From positions 1 to 64,000 of the forward strand of contig JAZQYH010000120.1 of NCBI GenBank assembly GCA_045633415.1: a DNA stretch of 64,000 nucleotides, read 5' to 3'. Shown here piece after piece: positions 1 through 8,359 of this stretch; position 1 is the first letter of the stretch; the number at the start of each line of letters is the position of its first letter. A program made the position numbers and the translations under genes. The notes under the pieces were generated by a model. The model was not told the DNA's origin. It did not search any database and was given only the letters and a program-made list of their open reading frames with translations. This stretch comes from RGIG3102 sp045633415. GTDB lineage: Bacteria; Bacillota; Clostridia; Oscillospirales; Ruminococcaceae.

Positions 1-171
1 AAAGCTTTCGGGCAGTATATCCATACAGGACACCGCCAGCATTACCCCTGCGGCAAAGCCCTGTGCCACAGACATACCCCTGTCGGTTATCCCCTGCAAA
101 GCTATGATTATAAGTGCGCCTATGGCTGTGGACAGCCCCGCTATCAGAGACAGTAAAAAAGGATACAGCAT
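1..171 (-). CDS. ZIP-family divalent metal transporter, N-terminal part (runs off the window)
   Basis: The first 57 codons of a membrane protein whose gene continues beyond position 1. The opening hydrophobic segment reads LIAGLSTAIGALI and the second contains AAGVMLAVSCMDILPES. Both are typical of the first two helices of ZupT/ZIP transporters, which import zinc, iron or other divalent cations across the cytoplasmic membrane. The ATG at 171 is preceded at proper spacing by GGGAGA, which fixes the start. The gene lies downstream of ftsH but beyond a strong terminator, so it probably has its own promoter in the unusual 172-410 spacer. Substrate cannot be told from this fragment. Confidence 0.8.
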   Translation of the reverse strand, partial: MLYPFLLSLIAGLSTAIGALIIIALQGITDRGMSVAQGFAAGVMLAVSCMDILPESF

Positions 172-240
172 ATTTTTCTCCCAAAGGTTTTATTTAATGT
201 ATATTCTCTCCTTTTGAATTTAAAAACTGTGTTTTTCCTG

Positions 241-360
241 CAGCAGTACCCACACCACAACACTGCACTACCCTCATCACCAAAACTACGCCCACACACA
301 CACCACCACACTGCACAGCCCTCCTCATCACCAAGCCACACCAGCGCAACCCCTCCACCC
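241..360. repeat. C-rich imperfect tandem repeat, about 48-bp period
   Basis: Two imperfect copies start at 251 and 299, each opening with CACACCAC and carrying ACACTGCAC followed by CCTCATCACCAA. A partial copy follows. The plus strand from 241 to 360 has 62 C and only 9 G, quite unlike its surroundings. Read on the minus strand it is G/T-rich and could be translated, but no ribosome binding site or conserved product supports a gene. It occupies the spacer between the ftsH terminator and the ZIP gene. Its function is unknown. Confidence 0.7.
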
Positions 361-410
361 CTCTGCCTGTATTTCTTACCGTCATTGCTGGTGGTTATAT
401 CTGCACAATA

Positions 411-440
411 AAAAAAGACAGTGATTTCTCACTGTCTTTT
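411..440 (-). terminator. Rho-independent terminator of the tilS-hpt-ftsH operon
   Basis: A perfect 12-bp stem (413-424 with 429-440) closes a 4-nt loop and is followed by a T-run on the minus strand, five bases after the ftsH stop codon. Confidence 0.9.
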
Positions 441-445
441 GTGTA

Positions 446-2446
446 TTAATCATTTTCAACTGGTGTTTCTTCAACTGCTGTTTCCAATGCTTCAGCAACT
501 GTTTCCATTGTTTCCACTGTTTCCACTGTTTCAGCCACCGCTTCCACTGTTTCAACTGTTTCCAATGGCATTTCCACCACTTCTTCAGCAACTGCAACTG
601 TTTCTTCCACCACTTCTTCTGGCTTGTAATCGTCAGACATAAGGTATTTGAAACGTTCGCCGTTGATTTTTTCTTTTTCCATCAGTTCTTTTGCAACGAT
701 ATGCAGTTTATCCTCGTGTGTGCGCAGGATGTCCATACATTTCTGGTAGCCTTCGTCAACAAATCTTCTGATTTCAACGTCGATATCGTTTGCCACAGCC
801 TCGGAATGACCTCTGCCCTGTGTGTAGTCACGGCCAAGGAATGTCTGTTCCGGTGCACCGCCGTAAACAACGTTGCCCAGTTTTTCAGAGAAGCCATAGC
901 GTGTAACCATTGCTTTTGCAATAGCTGTCACTCTTTCAAGGTCGTTGGATGCGCCTGTGGAAATATCGTCAAGAATCAGCTGTTCTGCACAGCGGCCGCC
1001 CAGCAGAGTTACGATTTCTTCGCTCATTTCTGTCTTTGTCTTGTAGTTGGAGTCAACTTCAGGCAGGGACAGAGTGTAGCCGCCAGCCATACCACGGGGA
1101 ATGATGGAAATTTCCTGTACTGGGTCTGCTGTAGCACAGAAATAGTGTGCCAGTGCATGACCTGCTTCGTGGTAGGAAACAAGGCGTTTTTCTTTTTCTG
1201 TAACAACTCTTGATTTCTTTTCAGGACCAGCAATAACCTTGATTGTTGCGGCTTCGATTTCAGCCTGTGTAATTGCTTTTTTACCTTTTTTGGCAGCCAT
1301 AAGAGCTGCTTCGTTTACAAGGTTTTCAAGGTCTGCACCTGTAAAGCCTGGTGTAGCCTGTGCAATTTTCTTGATATCAATATCCGGACCGATTGGTTTG
1401 CCACGGAAATGAACAGCCAGCACTTCTTCACGGCCTTTGATATCTGGCACGCCAACATAAATCTGTCTGTCAAAACGGCCAGCACGCAGAAGAGCCTTAT
1501 CCAGAATGTCTGCACGGTTGGTAGCAGCCATTACGATAACACCTTCGTTCACACCGAAACCGTCCATTTCAACCAGCAGCTGGTTAAGTGTCTGTTCTCT
1601 TTCGTCCTGACCACCGCCAAGGCCTGCGCCTCTCTGACGGCCAACAGCGTCAATTTCATCGATAAAGATGATGGATGGTGCTGTTTTCTTTGCTTTTTCA
1701 AACAGGTCACGGACACGGGAAGCACCTACACCAACATACAGCTCGATAAAGTCTGAACCTGAGATGGAGTAGAATGGTACACCTGCTTCGCCAGCTGTAG
1801 CCTTTGCCAGCAGGGTTTTACCTGTACCTGGAGGGCCCACCAGCAGTACGCCTTTTGGAATACGGGCACCCAGAGCGTTGAATTTGCCTGGTTCTTTCAG
1901 GAATTCAACAATTTCCACCAGTTCTTCTTTTTCTTCGTCTGCACCAGCAACATCCTTGAAAGTTTTGCGTGTTTTCAGGTCTGTTACGTCCTTTGTTTTG
2001 GCACGGCCTACTGATGGACCTTTGCCTGCCTGCTGGTTGTACATCATGAAGATAAAGAAGCCCATAAGAGCAATCATGATGATAGTTGGGATAACGCTTA
2101 CCCATGCAGGGAATGTGGCTGGAACAACAAAGTCGTAAACGATAGGGTCGTTTGGATGGTCTTCGTTCCACTGTTCCACATATGGGTCTACTTTGTTTAC
2201 AAAGTATGATACATCAGGAACCTGATAATCAATTGGGTTTTCATCATTTCTTGTGATGATTTCAAGATTGCCGTTGCCGATATTGAGAGTATACTCTTTT
2301 ACCTGCTGATTTCTGAACATATCAATGATTTCACTTGTTTTGTATTCAGAAAATTTGTTTGGCTGGCTCAGCATAATAGCCATAAGGAACAGCATAGCAA
2401 GTATGCCCAGCAGTTGTAACGGCTGTTTGTTTTTCTGTTTGACCAA
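446..2446 (-). CDS. ftsH: ATP-dependent zinc metalloprotease FtsH
   Basis: Membrane-anchored AAA+ protease that degrades misfolded or regulatory membrane and cytosolic proteins. It is 666 aa, with transmembrane helices at about 11-28 and 114-136 flanking an extracytoplasmic domain. Walker A GPPGTGKT is at 204-211, Walker B IIFIDEID at 259-266, and the zinc site HEAGH at 426-430 with a third ligand probably Asp502. The usual PGRF of the arginine-finger region reads RAGRF here. The start is a TTG placed 7 nt after AGGAGG. The last 55 residues are an acidic Val/Glu/Thr repeat of low complexity, longer and more repetitive than most FtsH tails. It is the last gene after tilS and hpt, as in Bacillus, and ends at a strong terminator. 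Confidence 0.98.
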   Translation of the reverse strand: MVKQKNKQPLQLLGILAMLFLMAIMLSQPNKFSEYKTSEIIDMFRNQQVKEYTLNIGNGNLEIITRNDENPIDYQVPDVSYFVNKVDPYVEQWNEDHPNDPIVYDFVVPATFPAWVSVIPTIIMIALMGFFIFMMYNQQAGKGPSVGRAKTKDVTDLKTRKTFKDVAGADEEKEELVEIVEFLKEPGKFNALGARIPKGVLLVGPPGTGKTLLAKATAGEAGVPFYSISGSDFIELYVGVGASRVRDLFEKAKKTAPSIIFIDEIDAVGRQRGAGLGGGQDEREQTLNQLLVEMDGFGVNEGVIVMAATNRADILDKALLRAGRFDRQIYVGVPDIKGREEVLAVHFRGKPIGPDIDIKKIAQATPGFTGADLENLVNEAALMAAKKGKKAITQAEIEAATIKVIAGPEKKSRVVTEKEKRLVSYHEAGHALAHYFCATADPVQEISIIPRGMAGGYTLSLPEVDSNYKTKTEMSEEIVTLLGGRCAEQLILDDISTGASNDLERVTAIAKAMVTRYGFSEKLGNVVYGGAPEQTFLGRDYTQGRGHSEAVANDIDVEIRRFVDEGYQKCMDILRTHEDKLHIVAKELMEKEKINGERFKYLMSDDYKPEEVVEETVAVAEEVVEMPLETVETVEAVAETVETVETMETVAEALETAVEETPVEND

Positions 2447-2475
2447 AATTGGTCCTCCTTTTTATGGATTTGAGG

Positions 2476-3015
2476 TTAGTTGGAGTAAACCTCTGGTTTC
2501 AGTACGCCAACGATTGGCAGGTTACGATATTTTTCATCGTAGTCAAGGCCATAACCAACAACAAATTCATCTGGAATTTTACGGCCTACATATTTAGCTT
2601 CGACATCAACTTTACGGCGGTCAGGTTTGTCCAGCAGTGTGCAGATTTCGATACTGTTTGGGTTACGTTCTTCCAGCAGTTTGTACAGGAAGCTGAGTGT
2701 GTAACCTGTGTCCAGAATATCTTCAACAATCAGCACGTCTTTGCCTTCCAGTGGAAGGTCGATATCTTTTACGATTTTTACACTGCCTGTGGATGTTGTA
2801 CCTGAACCGTAGGAAGAAAGAACCATAAATTCAATTTCACAAGGAATTTCAATAGCACGCATAAGGTCTGCAAGGAAAACAGCAGCACCTTTGAGAACTG
2901 TGATAAGGAACAGGTTTTTGCCTTTGTAATCTTCTGTGATTTTTTTACCCAGCTCTTTTACGATTGCTTCCAGTTCTTCTTTAGTATACAATACTTCTCT
3001 GATATCGTTAATCAT
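2476..3015 (-). CDS. hpt: Hypoxanthine (guanine) phosphoribosyltransferase
   Basis: Purine salvage enzyme that converts hypoxanthine or guanine plus PRPP to IMP or GMP. It is 179 aa, with the PRPP-binding loop VLIVEDILDTGYTL at 94-107 and an N-terminal LKGAAVF segment typical of bacterial HPRTs. An upstream in-frame ATG at 3030 lies inside the Shine-Dalgarno sequence (ATGGAGGATTT), so the ATG at 3015 is the real start. The gene begins 15 bp after tilS and precedes ftsH, the classic tilS-hpt-ftsH order. Confidence 0.97.
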   Translation of the reverse strand: MINDIREVLYTKEELEAIVKELGKKITEDYKGKNLFLITVLKGAAVFLADLMRAIEIPCEIEFMVLSSYGSGTTSTGSVKIVKDIDLPLEGKDVLIVEDILDTGYTLSFLYKLLEERNPNSIEICTLLDKPDRRKVDVEAKYVGRKIPDEFVVGYGLDYDEKYRNLPIVGVLKPEVYSN

Positions 3016-3030
3016 AAATCCTCCATACAC

Positions 3031-4383
3031 TTATATCTGTGTAATCAATAATATTTTGTCTGTCTGCCCATCAGGTACATAAGGCTGGTTTGTACCATAT
3101 TCACACAGCCAGATAACTGCGCCGCTTTCATCTGTGAGCACAGGTATACTGTCTCTTACAGACTGCGGTATTTTATCTTCTATAAACAGTTTTTTCACTG
3201 TCTTGGTAACATTTCTGTTTGCCAGCGTGAATTTATCCCCTGTTTTTCTGCTGCGTAGCCCGACAACACCTTTAAGTATATCATAATTTACCACATATGT
3301 TAAATAGTTTTTACCATTTTCTGTGATATTTTTGTGTTCTTGTTGCGAAATAACCCTGAACAGCAGGTTGTAGCCGCCAAAAGATATAACCTTGTCAAAC
3401 TCCACAGGGGTAAATTCCAGTTTTTGCTGTGCTTTCTGCACCTGGGGGCTGTAAAAGGACAGCCTGCCTTTTTGTATTTTGCAGAACACATCAGCTGACA
3501 GCTGGCGCTTGAAACTGTCCTGACTCAGCGCTGTAAAGACAGCGTCTATATTATCCTTGGTCAGACAGCCAATCTTATCCAGATTGTTGCGCAGAAGATT
3601 TTTTACCACTGCAGGGTGGGCACTCTTCAGCATATTCACATCCAGCCCCCCAAGGCCCAGAGCGTTTTTATACAGTGTATCGCTCATTTCGTTTAACAGG
3701 CTGTACACCTCCATGCTGTCATTGGCAAAGGCGGCTATGGCATTTTCAGCCGCTGGGTTAATCCTTTTCAGCTGTGGCAGTACATTCAGCCTTATTTTGT
3801 TGCGTGAATAAATATCTTCAAAATTTGTCTGGTCTGTAACATAAGGGATACTGTGTCTGTGGCAGTATTCCTCCACATCCTGTCTTGTACAGTCTATCAG
3901 CGGGCGGATAATATCCCCTCTTACTGCAGGTATACCCCCTGCACCTTTCATGGATGTGCCACGGGTAAGGTTAAACAGCACTGTCTCTGCCCTGTCAGAC
4001 AAGGTGTGGGCTGTAGCCAGCTTTGCCCCATGTTTTTTCATCTCATCGGCAAAAAAGCTGTATCTTAAATCCCTTGCCCAGCTTTCTGTGGAAAGTCCCT
4101 GTGGCTTTGTATTATTGTTCATATCCAGTCTGGTGGTTATACACTGAACACCCAGCTTTTCACAGTACTGTGCCACAAAAACCTCTTCCTGCTCACTTTC
4201 AGTGCGCAGACCGTGGTTTACATGGAGTGCCACCACTTTTATGCCCAGCCTGTCCCTGACACTGCACATAAAATGAAACAGCGCCATACTGTCTGCCCCG
4301 CCGGACAGCGCCACAGCCACTGTGTCACCGTGGGAAACCATGTTGTAATGTTCAATTGTATTCAATGCTTTTTCCAGTAACAT
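3031..4383 (-). CDS. tilS: tRNA(Ile)-lysidine synthase TilS
   Basis: Modifies C34 of the CAU-anticodon tRNA-Ile to lysidine using ATP and lysine, so that AUA is read as isoleucine. It is an essential cytosolic enzyme. At 450 aa it has the usual TilS length: an N-terminal PP-loop ATPase domain with SGGADS at 27-32 and a C-terminal TilS domain. An open frame extends 26 codons upstream, but AGAAGGTG sits 5 nt before the ATG at 4383, which I take as the start. It heads the tilS-hpt-ftsH operon. Confidence 0.96.
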   Translation of the reverse strand: MLLEKALNTIEHYNMVSHGDTVAVALSGGADSMALFHFMCSVRDRLGIKVVALHVNHGLRTESEQEEVFVAQYCEKLGVQCITTRLDMNNNTKPQGLSTESWARDLRYSFFADEMKKHGAKLATAHTLSDRAETVLFNLTRGTSMKGAGGIPAVRGDIIRPLIDCTRQDVEEYCHRHSIPYVTDQTNFEDIYSRNKIRLNVLPQLKRINPAAENAIAAFANDSMEVYSLLNEMSDTLYKNALGLGGLDVNMLKSAHPAVVKNLLRNNLDKIGCLTKDNIDAVFTALSQDSFKRQLSADVFCKIQKGRLSFYSPQVQKAQQKLEFTPVEFDKVISFGGYNLLFRVISQQEHKNITENGKNYLTYVVNYDILKGVVGLRSRKTGDKFTLANRNVTKTVKKLFIEDKIPQSVRDSIPVLTDESGAVIWLCEYGTNQPYVPDGQTDKILLITQI

Positions 4384-4431
4384 AAATACACCTTCTGATA
4401 ATAATTTCTGCCTGTTTGCCGTATATATACC

Positions 4432-4467
4432 AATAGTTTGAAGGGAGTTGCATCCCCTCAAACTATT
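4432..4467. terminator. Hairpin between dnaB and tilS
   Basis: A 15-bp stem with one mismatch (4432-4446 with 4453-4467) and a 6-nt loop lies just after the dnaB stop. The T-run follows the stem only in the plus direction, where there is no gene to terminate. On the minus strand the stem is followed by GGTATA. It may act as a weak or processing-type terminator for dnaB, or allow read-through into tilS. Confidence 0.5.
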
Positions 4468-4473
4468 TTTGCT

Positions 4474-5850
4474 TTAATCGTTATGCGTAAAGTCCACATC
4501 GTAGAATCTTGTGTGTGCACCGTCCCAGCTAAGCGGAATTGTGCCGGATTCACCATGACGGTTTTTAGCTATGATACATTCAGCCAGTGTCTGGTCTGCA
4601 TCTTCGCTTTTGTTGTAATATGCATCACGGTAAAGGAACAGTACTACGTCAGCATCCTGTTCGATAGAACCGGAGTCTCGCAGGTCAGACAGCTGTGGTC
4701 TGCCGTCACGGCCGCCGCCCTTTTCAGCAGAACGGGACAGCTGTGACAGTGCGATAATAGGTACGTCCAGCTCTTTTGCCATGATTTTCAGGTTACGTGT
4801 GATTTCACTGATTTCCTGTACACGGTTGTCACTTCTTTTACCTGTAGACATCAGCTGTATGTAGTCCACCACAACCACACCCACATTTGGTGTTTCCGGG
4901 TTCTGGTTAAGGCGGCGTATTTTCGCCTTCATGTCACTTACTGTGATGTTTGGTGTGTCGTCCAGATAGATAGGATAGTCTGCAATCTGACCTATGGCAT
5001 TTGAGATAATATCCCATTCAGCCACCTGAATGTCACCTGTACGCAGGCTGTTTGAACTGATGCCTGCCTGTGATGAGAGAATACGTTCTGTCAGCTGTTC
5101 GTTGGACATTTCCAATGAGAAAATAGCAACAGGCAGTTTCTGACTGCTGGCAATATTGGTGGCAATGTTGAGGGCAAAGGAGGTTTTACCCATACCAGGA
5201 CGTGCCGCAAGGATTACAAGGTCACTGCGGCCCATTTTACCCAGCTTGTCATCAAGAAAACGGAACCCTGTAGGAATACCCTGATATTTCTCTTTGTCCT
5301 TGCCGGAGAGTTTGCGCAGACGGTCAAAGCTTTTTGCCGCCGCATCTGAAATGTGTTTAAGGCTCTGTGTGTCTTTGCCCTGTCGCAGAGCGTAGATTTT
5401 CTGTTCTGCACTTTCCAGCAGCAGGTCAGCATCTGCTGATTCCTGTGTCATACGGATAATTTCTGCCGCTGTGTCCATAACAGAGCGCACCATATACTTG
5501 TCTTTCAGAATTTTTGCATAGAACATCACGTTTGAAAGACTAGGCACAGTGTCTGCCATCTGTGACAGATATACCTTTGCATCATTTTCATCAGAGAAAA
5601 TTTTTGCAGAGAGAACAGCGTCAACCACCGTTACAAAGTCAGACGGTGTGTTGGCCATAAACAGCGTAAGTATTTCATTGAAAATAAGTCTGTTCTGTTT
5701 TACATAGAAATATTCAGACTTTACCTGCTCCACAATGGTGGATACAAGGTCCGGGTCGATGATAGCCGCACCCAGTACAGCCTGTTCAGCCTCTATGGAA
5801 AAAGGCTGGTTTATACCCATGCCTTCCAGAGCAATTTCCAGCTGGTTCAT
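4474..5850 (-). CDS. dnaB: Replicative DNA helicase DnaB (DnaC in Bacillus)
   Basis: Hexameric 5'-3' helicase that unwinds DNA at the replication fork and recruits primase. It is 458 aa: an N-terminal DnaB domain (about 10-120), a linker, and a RecA-like ATPase with Walker A ARPGMGKT at 216-223, Walker B VVVVDYIQL, and the DnaB4 segment around IALSQLSR. No intein interrupts the P-loop. The start ATG is 3 nt beyond the rplI stop, and its GAGGAA ribosome binding site overlaps the end of rplI, so the two are translationally linked. The gdpP-rplI-dnaB order is conserved in Firmicutes. Confidence 0.98.
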   Translation of the reverse strand: MNQLEIALEGMGINQPFSIEAEQAVLGAAIIDPDLVSTIVEQVKSEYFYVKQNRLIFNEILTLFMANTPSDFVTVVDAVLSAKIFSDENDAKVYLSQMADTVPSLSNVMFYAKILKDKYMVRSVMDTAAEIIRMTQESADADLLLESAEQKIYALRQGKDTQSLKHISDAAAKSFDRLRKLSGKDKEKYQGIPTGFRFLDDKLGKMGRSDLVILAARPGMGKTSFALNIATNIASSQKLPVAIFSLEMSNEQLTERILSSQAGISSNSLRTGDIQVAEWDIISNAIGQIADYPIYLDDTPNITVSDMKAKIRRLNQNPETPNVGVVVVDYIQLMSTGKRSDNRVQEISEITRNLKIMAKELDVPIIALSQLSRSAEKGGGRDGRPQLSDLRDSGSIEQDADVVLFLYRDAYYNKSEDADQTLAECIIAKNRHGESGTIPLSWDGAHTRFYDVDFTHND

Positions 5851-5853
5851 TTA

Positions 5854-6294
5854 TTATTCCTCTACAATAACTGTGATTTTTGCCTGAATTTCAGGATAAA
5901 TTTTGATTTCAGCATCTACACGTGAGAAAGTTTTGATATCTTTCATCACGATTTTCTTTTTGTCAATTTCCAGTTTGTGCTGTTTTTTGATAGCATCTGC
6001 AACGTCCTTGGATGTTACAGCACCAAAGAGTTTGCCTTCTTTGCCAGCTTTAGCCTTGATAGTAACTTCTTTGCCGTCCAGCTTTGCTTTCAGCTCATTT
6101 GCGGCATTGATTTCTTCCTGTTTATGGTGTGCTCTTGCACTTTCTTTGGCCTTTACATCGCTCATAGCTGATGCTGTTGCTTCTTTTGCCAGTTTTCTTG
6201 GCAGAAGGAAGTTTCTTGCATAGCCATCAGATACAGTAACTACCTGGTCTTTTTTACCGATGTCTTTTACATCCTGTAAGAGAACTACTTTCAT
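5854..6294 (-). CDS. rplI: 50S ribosomal protein L9
   Basis: Large-subunit protein that binds 23S rRNA at the base of the L1 stalk and helps maintain the reading frame. It is 146 aa, close to the usual 147-150. The N-terminal L9 signature includes DVKDIGKKDQVV and a region ending NFLLPRKLA; a long connecting helix leads to a C-terminal domain. AGGAGA precedes the ATG. It is placed between gdpP and dnaB in one operon. Confidence 0.97.
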   Translation of the reverse strand: MKVVLLQDVKDIGKKDQVVTVSDGYARNFLLPRKLAKEATASAMSDVKAKESARAHHKQEEINAANELKAKLDGKEVTIKAKAGKEGKLFGAVTSKDVADAIKKQHKLEIDKKKIVMKDIKTFSRVDAEIKIYPEIQAKITVIVEE

Positions 6295-6368
6295 CTATAT
6301 ATCTCCTCTGTTTTCTATATTTAGTAACATTTTATTATTTTACATTTATTTCGCCAGAATATCAACGG

Positions 6369-8315
6369 CTATTTTTTGTAATTATCAATACTTTCCTTGA
6401 TTTTTTCTCTGGCTTCATCCAGTGTGCTGCCTCTCAGCTGTGCGCCAGCCATTGTAAGATGGCCGCCACCGCCCAGATATTCCATAAGCACCTGTACATT
6501 TATTTCCCCAAGGCTTCGGGCAGAAATCTGGATAACATCATCAAATTTAACAGCTACAACAGAGCCACGTACGCCGTCCAGTGTCAGCAGGTCGTTTGCC
6601 GCCTGTGGCACAGCAACATACAGATCTCTTGTCATATTTTCAGCCATTGAAACAGCCACATCCTTATAGATAAATGCACCGTTTACAAGGTCTGATTTAG
6701 CCTGATATACCTCTTTAGGTATAGTGAACAACTTGAGAACCTCTGTGGATACAGCACCCAGTCTGCGCAGATAGGCAGATGCTTCAAAGGTACGCACGCC
6801 TGCACGCTCTGCAAAGTTGCGTGTATCCAGCATAATGCCGGACAGCATTGCTTCTGCCGCCACCTGTGGCACCTTTATGTTGGCTGGTACAATGTACTGT
6901 ATAAGTTCGCACACCAGCTCACTGGCTGATGAAGCATATGGCTCGTGGTAGGAAACAACAGTGTCGCTGATATAGTCTACCATACGGCGATGGTGGTCGA
7001 TAACAACCTTTTTGTTGAATCGTTTTACCAGTTCTTCACTTTCTGTCATGCGGGAAACGTGTACGTCTGTTACAATCAGCAGTGAGTTCACACCTATGCC
7101 CATGCTCAGTGCCTTTTCAGGTGTGATAAACAATTCGTCATCTTCCCATTCTTCTCGCACCCTGTCAATCAGGTTCTTTGCAAGGGAAGTTTCTTCTCGC
7201 ACCACTATGTATGGGCGCTTGCCACAGCTTTTAACCGCTGCTGCAATACCGACACCAGAGCCAATGGCGTCAAGGTCAGACACACTGTGCCCCATAATCA
7301 TAACAAGGTCGCTGTGTTCGATAACATCTTTCAGCGCCTTTGCAACGATACGGCTGCGGACCTTACTGCGCTTTTCAACACTTGGCAGTGTACCGCCAAA
7401 GAATTCATAGCCTTCGTTGTTTTTAACTACAGCCTGGTCACCACCACGGCCCAGGGCCATGTCCAGCGCCTGTCTTGCCAGCAGGTCATTTTCGGCAAAG
7501 TCTGCACCGCCATGACCTACACCGATAGACAGTGTAACCATATCTTCTTCCAGTTCCCTTGCCTTTGACAGTATTTCAAATCTGCTGTCGTGCAGGTCTG
7601 TATAGTATCTTTCTTCCAGTATCACGTGGTAACGGCTGTTGCCGATTTTTGTAGCTATACCCTTTGTCTGGCTGGCAAGGTCTTCAATCAGCTGGTCAAG
7701 GCTTGCCATAATGCCAGCACGCTTTGACTCTTTCAGTTCTTTCAGCACTTCGTCATAAGTGTCCACAATAATCTGTATTACAACAGGACGTGTCAGGTGG
7801 TATTCCCTTGCTTCCCATTTAAGCTCTGTGTCATCTGTAAAGTAGCACACTGACAGACTGCCATCTTCAGATGCGGCAGAAGAATACACAGTGTATTCCC
7901 TGTCATTCACTATAATTGACACACCCTTGTTGTCTGCGGCTTGTGCAATTTTCAGCCCAGGCACCACTTTTTCAAGAGGTGTAAGGTAGCAGTCAGCATC
8001 GCCCAGAATAGCTGTGCGGAACGCAGAGTTGTACCATACTATACTGCCCTTGTTTGAAATAACCACAGGCAAAGCCAGATTTTCAAAGCTTATCTGCTGA
8101 CGGGCAGACTGTTTGCCACTGCCAAAGAATACCCCACGGATAACCTTTCTGATAGCTCTGGCATTCATTGTGATAACCACTGCCACTGCTGTCATGCTGG
8201 CAAAGGTTATAAGTATCAGTTCAGGGTTGGTAAAGCCCAGAATCCCGGCCAGCAGCAATGCCAGCAGTGATACCACCACAAGAATTATATCTGTACCCCA
8301 GAATTTATTTTTCAT
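6369..8315 (-). CDS. gdpP: Cyclic-di-AMP phosphodiesterase GdpP (DHH/DHHA1)
   Basis: Membrane-bound enzyme that hydrolyses c-di-AMP to pApA and so controls potassium and osmotic balance and wall stress. It is 648 aa: two N-terminal transmembrane helices (about 8-50), a PAS-like domain (about 75-160), a degenerate GGDEF domain (about 175-305), then DHH (metal motif GHSVSDLDA at 342-350 and VIDHH at 438-442) and DHHA1 with EYLGGGGH near the C terminus. The aspartates and histidines needed for Mn2+ binding are present, although the usual Pro before Asp in the first motif is Ser. Start ATG follows AAGGTG. It is co-transcribed with rnjA upstream and rplI-dnaB downstream. Confidence 0.95.
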   Translation of the reverse strand: MKNKFWGTDIILVVVSLLALLLAGILGFTNPELILITFASMTAVAVVITMNARAIRKVIRGVFFGSGKQSARQQISFENLALPVVISNKGSIVWYNSAFRTAILGDADCYLTPLEKVVPGLKIAQAADNKGVSIIVNDREYTVYSSAASEDGSLSVCYFTDDTELKWEAREYHLTRPVVIQIIVDTYDEVLKELKESKRAGIMASLDQLIEDLASQTKGIATKIGNSRYHVILEERYYTDLHDSRFEILSKARELEEDMVTLSIGVGHGGADFAENDLLARQALDMALGRGGDQAVVKNNEGYEFFGGTLPSVEKRSKVRSRIVAKALKDVIEHSDLVMIMGHSVSDLDAIGSGVGIAAAVKSCGKRPYIVVREETSLAKNLIDRVREEWEDDELFITPEKALSMGIGVNSLLIVTDVHVSRMTESEELVKRFNKKVVIDHHRRMVDYISDTVVSYHEPYASSASELVCELIQYIVPANIKVPQVAAEAMLSGIMLDTRNFAERAGVRTFEASAYLRRLGAVSTEVLKLFTIPKEVYQAKSDLVNGAFIYKDVAVSMAENMTRDLYVAVPQAANDLLTLDGVRGSVVAVKFDDVIQISARSLGEINVQVLMEYLGGGGHLTMAGAQLRGSTLDEAREKIKESIDNYKK

Positions 8316-8359
8316 AAAAACACCTTATTTCTTTAAGTATTCCTTGCAGGAAACACCTT

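Noticed and set aside
194..385. Possible Cys/Val/Gly-rich small protein encoded by the C-rich repeat on the minus strand
   Set aside because: Several frames are open only because the repeat lacks stop codons. None has a ribosome binding site or a recognisable product.
4432..4467. A plus-strand transcript ending at this terminator-like hairpin
   Set aside because: The T-run faces the plus direction, but no plus-strand gene or promoter precedes it; I list it only as a hairpin between dnaB and tilS.
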